Below the pieces are notes generated by a model that did no database searches, had not been told where the DNA came from, and saw only the letters and a program-made list of their open reading frames with translations. A stretch of 64,000 nt of DNA, from assembly GCA_000824825.2 (NCBI GenBank), contig LM655174.1:54059-118058 (forward strand), read 5' to 3'. The number at the start of each line of letters is the position of its first letter. The first letter of the stretch is position 1. Position numbers and translations under genes: made by a program. Positions 21,531 to 29,011 of this stretch are shown here, piece by piece. The DNA is from Mesorhizobium sp. ORS 3324. Lineage in GTDB: Bacteria; Pseudomonadota; Alphaproteobacteria; Rhizobiales; Rhizobiaceae.

Positions 21531-21714
21531 CGTTATCCTTGGGCGAAGCAGGAGCGCAGCTCCGTCGCGAAGACCCAAGGATCCATGCCGTTGCCTTGGC
21601 CGAAGGGTGCAGCGGAGCAGAATTCTGCACCGTTGCAGCGCCTCAAAGTCACGGCATGGATCCTCGGGTCTGCGCTGCGTCGCTACGCTCCTTGCTCCGC
21701 CCGTGGATGACGAC
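21531..21714. repeat. MITE-like long inverted repeat (copy 1)
   Basis: The element is bounded by CGTTATCC and GGATGACG and has long imperfect inverted arms (GACCCAAGGATCCATGCCGT on the left, ACGGCATGGATCCTCGGGTC-like on the right). A related copy lies at 51368-51544. There is no transposase gene within it. The remaining bases of the 21427-21836 gap hold no gene; a related tail (GCCAATCTCGAAGG) follows both copies. Confidence 0.75.
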
Positions 21715-21836
21715 GGGAGAGGCGTTTCGGCCAATCTCGAAGGCATGCGGCCCACCAAAGCAGATGCCTCTGGACCGCCAAAACCTCCGAACTGAGAGCT
21801 GTCGTCAAAATTCCACGTCATTTTCAAAATCATGCA

Positions 21837-22922
21837 TCAATCCCCATCCAGCGACGAAAAGCCGGCGGTCAGGCCGAACTCGGCGGTCAACTTCGTGCCG
21901 ATCAGGTTGGAGAGGCTGGAGCTTATCAGCGCGAAATGGTCGAGCTTGTCGCGCTGCGCCGGGTCGGCGAGCGCCTTGTCGATCGGACCGCTGACGGACT
22001 TCGCCGTCGCCACGCCGTTGGTGAGCTGGATGTGGATGGACTCGGCCATCCACCGCGCGTCGGCGGGCAGTGCATTGCCAAGCTTCGAAGCCTGGAACAG
22101 TTCGTCGATGCCTCGAAGATTCCCGGCCAGCGCAGTCGTCGTGTTCTGCGAGCGCCAGTAGATCGCCTGCTTGGGCTTGTCCTCCGCGTCCGGCTTCGCG
22201 CCCAGAAAACCCTTGAGCCGCACGTCGCGGACCATCTCTAGCTCGTTGATCAAAGCGCCGACCAGTTCAGTGACCGCTTCCGTGCCGTTGCGATAGAGCG
22301 GGTTTTTCGACCCCGGATTGGCCCAGAGCGCCGCAAAGCCGCCGGGCTTGTCGCTCCAGGCGTTGCGAACCTCGCCGGCGATCGCCTGGATATTGGCGGC
22401 CACCGCCGCGCCGTAGGCGCAGCGATAGGGCTCGTCCTTGCCGGCGAGCGTTTCGGCGCCGTCGCCGAACAGCACGTATTCGAGCGCGCCGAGCCCCTGC
22501 ATGGCGACGCTCTTGCTCGCCAGTTGTGCAGGATCGGCTGCGGATGGATCCTTGGCCGCGAGCGTCGCCTGCACCTGCCTCAGGCCGATGCTCTTGCGGT
22601 CCGGCCAATAGAGCATCCGCTCCATCCGGTTGTTTTCCTTGATCGGCCCGAAGGCGATGACCTCGGCCACCGACCATGCCTCGACCGTAGCGGAGAAATC
22701 CGCACGCGCCGCGTCCAGATTTGGTCGGGAGGGCGCGGCGCAAAGCCGGCGCATCGCCTTGGTCAGGCCGGCGGCGTGGTCGTCCAGGCTGGCATAGGCC
22801 GGGCGGACGAAATCGTCGATCGCATGTTCTATGACATAGGAGGCCTTGATTGCGGCCGACGCCGGCATGGCGGCGGCCAGGAACAATGGGAGAGCAAGCG
22901 CGGCTGCCAGTCGGTTGAACAT
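21837..22922 (-). CDS. Imelysin-family periplasmic protein 2 (degenerate motif)
   Basis: The 361-residue protein has a Sec signal peptide (LAAALALPLFLAAAMPASA, cleavage about residue 24) and is helical, as in the imelysin/peptidase M75 fold. The diagnostic GxHxxE metal motif is replaced by G143-L-G145-A-L-E148, so the His is missing. The start ATG shares one base with the stop of the DUF1111 gene (TGATG), showing tight coupling. It may bind a partner or cofactor rather than iron. The peptidase label of the family is not supported by sequence. Confidence 0.88.
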   Translation of the reverse strand: MFNRLAAALALPLFLAAAMPASAAIKASYVIEHAIDDFVRPAYASLDDHAAGLTKAMRRLCAAPSRPNLDAARADFSATVEAWSVAEVIAFGPIKENNRMERMLYWPDRKSIGLRQVQATLAAKDPSAADPAQLASKSVAMQGLGALEYVLFGDGAETLAGKDEPYRCAYGAAVAANIQAIAGEVRNAWSDKPGGFAALWANPGSKNPLYRNGTEAVTELVGALINELEMVRDVRLKGFLGAKPDAEDKPKQAIYWRSQNTTTALAGNLRGIDELFQASKLGNALPADARWMAESIHIQLTNGVATAKSVSGPIDKALADPAQRDKLDHFALISSSLSNLIGTKLTAEFGLTAGFSSLDGD

Positions 22923-24463
22923 CAGAGCGACTCCAAAAATTTGATCAGCGCTTCGCGATCGGCGGCACTGGCGCCGGCAAAGCGGTCTCGCGCCTTTTGG
23001 CCTTCTCCGCCGTGCCACAGGATCGCCTCGGCAAGCGTGCGCGCGCGCCCGTCATGCAGATAGAAGCTGTTGCCGTTGACGGTGCCGGTGAGGCCAATAC
23101 CCCAGAGCGGCGGCGTGCGCCATTCGCTGCCGCTTGCATCCCCCACACGCTGCCCGTCGGCAAGGCCCTTGCCCATGTCGTGCAGCAGGAAGTCAGAGTA
23201 GGGCCAGATCAACTGGAAGGCCTGCGCCCTGTTGGGCGTGCCGCGCATGGTGACGAATTTCGGCGTGTGGCAGGAAATGCAACCCATCTCGTAGAACCGC
23301 TTCTTGCCTGCCAGCACGTCGGGATCGTCGATGTCGCGCCGCGCCGGCACGGCAAGGTTCTGCGAATAGAAGGTAACGAGGTCGATGACCGGGGACGGCG
23401 CTTCCGCGGTGCCCAGGCGCTCCTGCACGCCGTTCGGCATGGCGAGGCAGTCCTTCTCAGCCTTGGTGCAGTCGCCCCATGGCTTCGGCACCTCCGGTGT
23501 CGAGATGCCGATATCGCCGGCAAAGGCGTCGGCGGCCTGCTGCCGGATCGAGGCGGCCTGCGCCTTCCAGCCGAAACGGCCGAGCGTCAGTTCGCCACTC
23601 AGCGCGTCGCGAACCATGTTCGGCTTGCCGGAGACACCGTCGCCGTCGCGATCCTCCGGATCGGCATGAGCGAGGATGTCGGCCGGAGCGATCTGCTCGA
23701 TGAGGCCGAGGCCGATCATCGGCGGCGTCAGGCGCGGCGAGAGCCTGGTACGCAGATCGAGCGGGCCATAGGCGAGGTCTTCGACCGAATAGGTGGGCCT
23801 GCGCAGTGAGACCATGGTGCCGTCGCCGAGCGTGACCTTCTCTTCCGAATAGGCGATGCGCATGCGGCCCTCGCCCTTGAGGCCCGGAACCGCAAGATCC
23901 TGCAGCTGCGAGCCGTAGACCGGATCGGGGAAGTTCAGCACTTTATGCTCGGTGAGCGCCGCCCTCTCCTCGGCATTGCTTGCGTCGCGCGCCAGCCGCA
24001 GGAACAGGGAGGTGGAGCCGATGCCGGCTTCCGGCGGACGGCCGCGACCGTCCTTCAGATGGCAATTCTGGCAGGCGCGCTCGTTGAACAGCGGGCCGAG
24101 CCCGTCGGAAGCCTGGGTCGAGGACGGCGACGATACCCAGTTCTTGCGGAAAAGCGCGTTGCCGGGCTTGAAGGTCGCCTCTTGTTCGAAAGTGATGTTG
24201 GCGGCGGATTGCGAGAAGGCGTCACGGTTGACGTCCTTCAGCGACGTGCCGGCGCCGCCCTGCATCAGCTCGAACGGCTCCGGCCTGGAGAAATCCGTGG
24301 TCGGCCGGGTGACGGCCAGGACCCGTGCCTGATCCTTCGGCGTCAGGTCAGTGCGGCCGGCGGCGAGACCGGCTGGTTGCGGCTCGCCGGCCATCGCCAA
24401 GGAAGACAGCGTGACTGCCAGCAAAAGCAAAGCCCCGCGATGATTCCGGTATCGCGGGTTCAT
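22922..24463 (-). CDS. Di-heme c-type protein (DUF1111, cytochrome c peroxidase-like)
   Basis: The 513-residue periplasmic protein has a signal peptide (ALLLLAVTLSSLAMA) and two heme c sites, CQNCH (131-135) and CISCH (395-399). Family members are annotated as thiol oxidoreductase or di-heme oxidoreductase without firm biochemistry. It is translationally coupled to imelysin 2, an arrangement recurring across proteobacteria. A redox role in periplasmic iron handling is my inference. ATG 24463 is chosen over the upstream frame because the signal peptide starts there. Confidence 0.9.
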   Translation of the reverse strand: MNPRYRNHRGALLLLAVTLSSLAMAGEPQPAGLAAGRTDLTPKDQARVLAVTRPTTDFSRPEPFELMQGGAGTSLKDVNRDAFSQSAANITFEQEATFKPGNALFRKNWVSSPSSTQASDGLGPLFNERACQNCHLKDGRGRPPEAGIGSTSLFLRLARDASNAEERAALTEHKVLNFPDPVYGSQLQDLAVPGLKGEGRMRIAYSEEKVTLGDGTMVSLRRPTYSVEDLAYGPLDLRTRLSPRLTPPMIGLGLIEQIAPADILAHADPEDRDGDGVSGKPNMVRDALSGELTLGRFGWKAQAASIRQQAADAFAGDIGISTPEVPKPWGDCTKAEKDCLAMPNGVQERLGTAEAPSPVIDLVTFYSQNLAVPARRDIDDPDVLAGKKRFYEMGCISCHTPKFVTMRGTPNRAQAFQLIWPYSDFLLHDMGKGLADGQRVGDASGSEWRTPPLWGIGLTGTVNGNSFYLHDGRARTLAEAILWHGGEGQKARDRFAGASAADREALIKFLESL

Positions 24464-24541
24464 CTGAAGCGGCAGGCCACAAACTTGGGCCCGCCGCGCG
24501 CGGCGCAAGATTTCTACGGGGCGCCGCATTCCCGCATGTCC

Positions 24542-25027
24542 TTACTCCGCCTCGTTGGCCGAGTCGGCGTTGAGCTGGCCGTATTTCTCCTCGCCGATCG
24601 AGGCGAGCAGGTCGAGCTGTGTCTCCAGGAAATCGATGTGTCCTTCCTCGTCAGACAAGAGATCCTCGAACAGCTTCATCGACACGTAGTCGCCCTCATC
24701 CTGGCAGATCTCGCGCGAGCGCTTGTAGGAGGTGCGGGCGTCATATTCGCCGGCGAGATCGGATTCGAGCACTTCCTTCACGTTCTGGCCGATGCGCAGC
24801 GGCGCGACGGATTGCAGGTTCGGGTGGCCTTCGAGGAAGATGATGCGCGCCACCAGCCGGTCGGCGTGATGCATTTCCTCGATCGATTCCGCCCGCTCCC
24901 TCTTAGCCAGCCTGGTGTAGCCCCAGTCCTCGAGTAGGCGATAGTGGACCCAGTACTGATTGACGGCTCCGAGTTCCAGAAACAGTGCCTCGTTAAGCCG
25001 CTCGATGATCTGCGGTTCGCCTTTCAT
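24542..25027 (-). CDS. bfr: Bacterioferritin
   Basis: The 161-residue subunit of a 24-mer heme-containing iron-storage cage. Every ferroxidase ligand of E. coli Bfr is present at identical numbering: Glu18, Glu51, His54, Glu94, Glu127 and His130. The heme axial ligand Met52 is also there (IEEMHHAD). Its start overlaps the end of bfd by 35 bases. Placement inside an Irr-box operon fits known Irr repression of bfr in rhizobia and relatives under iron limitation. Confidence 0.97.
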   Translation of the reverse strand: MKGEPQIIERLNEALFLELGAVNQYWVHYRLLEDWGYTRLAKRERAESIEEMHHADRLVARIIFLEGHPNLQSVAPLRIGQNVKEVLESDLAGEYDARTSYKRSREICQDEGDYVSMKLFEDLLSDEEGHIDFLETQLDLLASIGEEKYGQLNADSANEAE

Positions 25028-25304
25028 GGAATCTGCTCCCGTATAGGACGCGCAAGCCTCTCACGCGATCCAGGTGTGAAACGATGTCCGCGCCGCTCCC
25101 CTCTGAACGGGCATGATAGTTCTCGGTGACCCGAATGATCGTTTCCACCACATTTGGGAAGCAGCCGCAACAGCGGCCGCGCTTGCTCATGGCATGATAG
25201 ACCTTCGCCGGCACAATAAGCTGCCAGGGATCTTCATCCAGCAGACCGATGATCGTCTGCTCGATCTCCTTTTCGGTGATGATGTTGCAATGGCAGATCA
25301 GCAT
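24993..25304 (-). CDS. bfd: Bacterioferritin-associated ferredoxin
   Basis: A [2Fe-2S] protein that reduces Bfr heme to release stored iron. Cluster ligands are visible as C4-H-C6 at the N-terminus and C45-C-G-C48. The 103 residues are longer than the 64-75 of classical Bfd; the extra tail (about 64-103, Arg/His/Ser-rich) runs 35 bases into bfr in another frame. The tail could be real or a sequence-level frameshift past residue 65. It is co-transcribed with bfr and lies 57 bases after imelysin 1. Confidence 0.92.
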   Translation of the reverse strand: MLICHCNIITEKEIEQTIIGLLDEDPWQLIVPAKVYHAMSKRGRCCGCFPNVVETIIRVTENYHARSEGSGADIVSHLDRVRGLRVLYGSRFHERRTADHRAA

Positions 25305-25361
25305 TTACTTGCTCTGGCTGACGGCGCCGCTCCGGCGTCGTTTGGCTGTACTGGGTCGATG

Positions 25362-26678
25362 TTACTTGAAGACCTTATCGGGCGCATCGAGGCTGTCGGA
25401 ACCCTCGAAGGCGATGGCGTTGAGCTTGAGCGAGCCGACGGCGCGCTCGATCGACTTGGTCTGGTCGATCAGCGCGTCGATCGCCGCCTGCACGGTGGCA
25501 TTGCCTTCCGCATTGCCCTCGGCGATCTGCTGGTCATAGGCCTCGCCGGCCAGCGCGCGCGCCTTGATCGCTTCCATCTTGGCGACCGTGACGTCGAGCT
25601 TGTCCGACAGCTCCTTGTCGATCGCCGGATCGGCGGCCTTCACCATGTCGGAGACCGACGGGCCGGAAACCACGGTGCCGTCGAGACGTTTATAGCTGGC
25701 GTGATAGGCGGCGCGGATACCGACCGTGTCATAGAGATGGGAGTTGTAGGTGTTGTCGGAGAAGCAGTCCTGCTCCTCCTCCGGATCGTGCAGCAGCAGG
25801 CCGAGCTTCATGCGCTCGCCGGCGAGCTCGCCATAGGAGAGCGAGCCCATGCCGGTGAAGATGGTCGAGATGCCGGCATTCGGCTCGCCCTCGATAAGGT
25901 TCTTGCGCGCCGCCCCGTTCTGCTTCCAGTCGTTGACCATTTCCTGCAGGTCTGAAACCAGAAGGGTGCTCGCCGACTTCAGATATTCCGCGCGGCGGTC
26001 GCAATTGCCGCCTGTGCAGTTCTTGAGATCGTAATCGGTGAAGGGGCGCTCGCCGGCGCCAGGCGCGGCGCCGTGCAGATCCTGACCCCAAAGCAGGAAT
26101 TCGATGGCGTGATAGCCGGTCGCGACGTTGGCTTTGACGCTTCCGGCTTCCTGCAGCGTGCCGGAGAGGAATTCCGGCGTCAGCTTCGAGGCGTCGACCT
26201 TCTTGCCGTTGATCTCTATCTCCTTGTTGGCGATGACGTTCGCCGTAAAGAGCGCGTTCTCGTCCGACTCCGTGCCGTAGGTCTTGGCGACATAGTCGAT
26301 CAGGCCTTCGTCCAGCGGCCAGGAATTCACCCGGCCTTCCCAGTCGTCGACGATCTTGTTGCCGAAGCGGTAGACCTCGGTCTGCTGATAGGGAACACGT
26401 GCCGCCTTCCAGGCTTCGCGCGCGGCATTCAGCGTCTCGGACGATGGCTTGGCGATGAGCGCGTCGACTGCCTTGTCCAGCGCCTGCGCGGTGGTCAGCG
26501 AATCCTCGTATTTGGCCAGCGCGATGTCGGCATAGGTCTTGATGACCGCCTTCGCATCTGTTGCGGCCTTCGCCGGCAGCACGAACACTGCCGCCGTCAG
26601 CGCCGCCGTGGCGCCGATCGCGGCAAGCCGGCTGCCCCATCGTGGCGTGATAATTCGTGGCGTTATTATCGCTTTCAT
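25362..26678 (-). CDS. Imelysin-family periplasmic iron-binding protein 1
   Basis: The 438-residue protein has a Sec signal (LAAIGATAALTAAVFVLPAKA) and the canonical imelysin metal motif G188-Y-H190-A-I-E193, followed by FLLWGQD. Related proteins (IrpA, M75/EfeO-like) are iron-regulated and take part in iron uptake or handling. ATG 26678 is preferred over 26687 because AGGAG sits about 9 bases upstream of it and abuts the other. It is the first gene of the iron module, downstream of an Irr box with a leader of about 250 bases. Confidence 0.92.
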   Translation of the reverse strand: MKAIITPRIITPRWGSRLAAIGATAALTAAVFVLPAKAATDAKAVIKTYADIALAKYEDSLTTAQALDKAVDALIAKPSSETLNAAREAWKAARVPYQQTEVYRFGNKIVDDWEGRVNSWPLDEGLIDYVAKTYGTESDENALFTANVIANKEIEINGKKVDASKLTPEFLSGTLQEAGSVKANVATGYHAIEFLLWGQDLHGAAPGAGERPFTDYDLKNCTGGNCDRRAEYLKSASTLLVSDLQEMVNDWKQNGAARKNLIEGEPNAGISTIFTGMGSLSYGELAGERMKLGLLLHDPEEEQDCFSDNTYNSHLYDTVGIRAAYHASYKRLDGTVVSGPSVSDMVKAADPAIDKELSDKLDVTVAKMEAIKARALAGEAYDQQIAEGNAEGNATVQAAIDALIDQTKSIERAVGSLKLNAIAFEGSDSLDAPDKVFK

Positions 26679-26935
26679 CAATCCCATCTCCTCAGAAATT
26701 CAATGACATAGGTGTGCTGCCGCCGGCGCGCGGCGCCAGCGCAAACACGAATGACCGGAAAGGCAAAGTCGCCGCGCAATGGCGCGGCCAATCAGCAAAA
26801 GACACCGCAATGCCTCCAATCGAAAGGGTTCAAGGCCCAGACATCAAAGGAACGCGCCAGGAGCGCAGCCCTCCATAAAGCGGCGGAGAGCTTGGAAGTC
26901 AACTGGTTTGGTAGAGAAAATTCAATTGAAACAAT

Positions 26936-26956
26936 AGTTTAGAATTATTCTAAACT
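26936..26956. promoter_or_regulatory. Iron control element (Irr box)
   Basis: TTTAGAATTATTCTAAA (26938-26954) is a perfect palindrome, extended by one further complementary pair of bases on each side plus another (AG...CT), giving 21 bases. It matches the known rhizobial ICE consensus TTTAGAA-N3-TTCTAAA bound by Irr when iron is low. It overlaps the -10 region and spacer of the candidate minus-strand promoter, which favours repression of the imelysin-bfd-bfr operon; it also lies about 150 bases upstream of the divergent reductase gene. Confidence 0.88.
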
Positions 26957-26967
26957 GCAATTGTCAA
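26939..26967 (-). promoter_or_regulatory. Candidate promoter of the iron module
   Basis: Minus strand TTGACA (26962-26967), 17-base spacer, TTCTAA (26939-26944), overlapping the Irr box. The predicted start is near 26932, about 250 bases before the imelysin ATG. The remainder of 26679-27107 holds no recognisable gene. Confidence 0.5.
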
Positions 26968-27107
26968 CTTTATACCAATGACGTCTCCTAAGGTTCCGAT
27001 TGACAGGAGGCCGTTCTGAGTGCGACCCGGACCAAGGCTCTTGCGGCGGCGGCAGACAATCGCCACTTGCCGGAAGACCCTAGATTTAAAGGCAGAAAAG
27101 GACTGCG

Positions 27108-28361
27108 ATGAAGAACGGGGTGGTGATTGTCGGTGCGGGCCATGCCGGCGTCCAGGCAGCTGCAAGCCTGCGCGAGGAAGGCTATGACGGCCCTGTCATC
27201 CTGGCCGGCGACGAGAACGAGCTGCCCTATCACAAGCCGCCGCTGTCCAAGACCTTCATCAAGGATGCCGAGGCCAAGCCGCAGCCGCTGCGCGGCGAAG
27301 CTTTCTACTCGGGCAACGCCATCGACTACCGGCCGGGCGTGCGCATCGACAGGATCGATGTCTGCGCCCGCAGGCTCGACGTTTCCGGCGGCGGCACGCT
27401 TGCCTTCGACCGGCTGGTGCTCGCCACCGGCTCGCGGCCGCGTCTCCTCAGGTTCGAAGGCGCGGAGCTTGCCGGCGTGGTGTCGCTGCGCTCGCTGGCC
27501 GACGCGCGGCTGATCCGCGAGCTGAGCGCACAGAGCGAGGACGTCGTCATCCTCGGCGGCGGCTTCATCGGCCTGGAGATCGCGGCGACGCTGAGGGCCG
27601 CCGGCCGCAAGGTCACCGTCGTCGAGGCGCTCGAAAGGCTGCTCGGCCGCGCCGTGGCGCCGGCGATCGCCGCGCATGTGCTCCAACGCCTGGAAGCGAT
27701 GGGCGTGCGCGTGCTCACCGGCACCACGATCGTCAGGCTCGACGGCGAAGGGGGCCGCGTCAGGGCCGCGGTCACCTCGGACGGCGAACGCCTGCCGGCG
27801 CAGATGGTCGTCATCGGCATCGGCGTGGTGCCCAATGTCGAGCTGGCGGAAGCCGCCGGCATCGCGATTGCCAACGGCATCCGCGTCGACCAGCATATGC
27901 GGAGCTCCATCCCCGAAATCCTCGCCGTCGGCGATGCCGCCTCCTACCGGCACTGGTTCACTGGCGGTGACGTGCGACTGGAATCGGTGCAGAATGCCAC
28001 GGACCAGGCGCGGCTCGCCGCGCGCACCATCCTTGGCCACACGGAGCCCTATTCGGCCGTGCCATGGTTCTGGTCGGATATCGGCGACATGAAGCTGCAG
28101 ATGGTGGGGCTGACGCAGGGCGGCGACAGCCATGTCGTGCTGGGCGAGCCGGCCGAGAACAAGTTCTCGATCTACCACTATGCGGGCGACCGCCTGCTCG
28201 GCATCGAATCCGTCAACCGACCGGCCGACCACATGCTCGGCCGCAAGATGCTCGGCGCCGGTTTCTCGCCGACGCCCCAGACGGTCGCGGCGGGCGCGGA
28301 CGCGCTGAAGGGGGCGTTCGCGGGGTTTCAGACCATCGAGCCAGCCAAGGCAGATGCGTAG
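27108..28361 (+). CDS. FAD-dependent NAD(P)H:ferredoxin reductase
   Basis: The 417-residue flavoprotein belongs to the putidaredoxin/rhodocoxin reductase family: N-terminal FAD site IVGAGHAGVQAAASLREEG (about 6-24), PYHKPPLSK loop (43-51), NAD site VVILGGGFIGLEIAATLRAA (about 146-165) and the FAD-ribityl motif ILAVGDAAS. AAGGA lies 6 bases before the ATG. It is divergent from the iron module with the Irr box between them, so it might feed electrons to Bfd or another [2Fe-2S] partner; the partner is unknown. Confidence 0.9.
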   Translation: MKNGVVIVGAGHAGVQAAASLREEGYDGPVILAGDENELPYHKPPLSKTFIKDAEAKPQPLRGEAFYSGNAIDYRPGVRIDRIDVCARRLDVSGGGTLAFDRLVLATGSRPRLLRFEGAELAGVVSLRSLADARLIRELSAQSEDVVILGGGFIGLEIAATLRAAGRKVTVVEALERLLGRAVAPAIAAHVLQRLEAMGVRVLTGTTIVRLDGEGGRVRAAVTSDGERLPAQMVVIGIGVVPNVELAEAAGIAIANGIRVDQHMRSSIPEILAVGDAASYRHWFTGGDVRLESVQNATDQARLAARTILGHTEPYSAVPWFWSDIGDMKLQMVGLTQGGDSHVVLGEPAENKFSIYHYAGDRLLGIESVNRPADHMLGRKMLGAGFSPTPQTVAAGADALKGAFAGFQTIEPAKADA

Positions 28362-28397
28362 GTTGCCAATTTTTGCCATGCGCCATAAAATGCTGAA

Positions 28398-28628
28398 ATG
28401 AGCACCATGAATATCTCACTGCCCGACAGCTTGAAGCATTTTGTCGATCGGCAGGTGGCGGATCGCGGCTATGGCACGAGCAGCGAGTATGTGCGTGAAT
28501 TGATCCGCCACGATCAGGATCGTCAACTTCTGCGCGGATTGCTCCTCGATGGCGCGTCATCGGCACCCGGCACTCCGGCTGACGATGACTATTTCGCTGC
28601 GCTGCGAAAACGAGCGCTGGGCCAATAA
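28398..28628 (+). CDS. parD: ParD-like antitoxin
   Basis: The 76-residue protein has an RHH domain (MNISLPDSLKHFVDRQVADR, then GYGTSSEYVRELIRHDQDRQ) and a C-terminal toxin-binding tail, typical of ParD/CopG antitoxins that bind ParE and autoregulate. It precedes the toxin by five bases. Its base composition is less GC-rich than the flanking genes, as in mobile toxin-antitoxin modules. Confidence 0.9.
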   Translation: MSTMNISLPDSLKHFVDRQVADRGYGTSSEYVRELIRHDQDRQLLRGLLLDGASSAPGTPADDDYFAALRKRALGQ

Positions 28629-28632
28629 ATTA

Positions 28633-28959
28633 GTGGCCATAAAGGCAGTTATTCCTCGAAGTCTTGCCTTGCGGGATATCGAGGACGCTGTCGATTATTA
28701 TGCGCGCGAAGTTGGTACGCACATGGCGTTGGGCTATGTCGAGGATCTTCAAAATGCCTACAAACTGATAGCCAGCCATCCGGCATCCGGCTCCCCGAGG
28801 TATGGCTACGAAATTGGATTGCCCGGTCTGCGGAGTGCGCAATTCAAGCGCTATCCATACCTGATTTTCTATTTCGAACAGGCCGACCATATCGATGTGT
28901 GGCGGATCCTGCACACCAAGAGGGATATTCCGGCTTGGTTACAGAATCTGAGCTCCTGA
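28633..28959 (+). CDS. parE: ParE/RelE-superfamily toxin
   Basis: The 108-residue product from a GTG at 28633 begins VAIKAVIPRSLALRDIEDAV, with the ParE-type core AVDYYAREVGTHMALGYVED and C-terminal YPYLIFYFEQADHIDVWRIL. An upstream start would overlap parD by 80 bases and add a segment with no similarity, so GTG right after the parD stop is preferred. ParE toxins poison gyrase; the exact target here is not shown. Confidence 0.87.
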   Translation: MAIKAVIPRSLALRDIEDAVDYYAREVGTHMALGYVEDLQNAYKLIASHPASGSPRYGYEIGLPGLRSAQFKRYPYLIFYFEQADHIDVWRILHTKRDIPAWLQNLSS

Positions 28960-29011
28960 CGGCACGTTCACCTGCTTCGGTGTAAGCCGTCAGGAGATGC
29001 GGGGGCGCCCT

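Noticed and set aside
21427..21836. Short open frames across the repeat between imelysin 2 and DUF1513
   Set aside because: They translate the inverted repeat itself; similar nonsense frames appear in the copy at 51.4 kb.
26679..27107. Small protein encoded in the iron-module leader
   Set aside because: Short frames of 70-76 codons lack ribosome sites and plausible composition; the region is better explained as regulatory leader.
26988..28379. 463-codon minus-strand frame opposite the ferredoxin reductase
   Set aside because: Same bias effect; the plus-strand flavoprotein has clear FAD and NAD motifs and a ribosome site.
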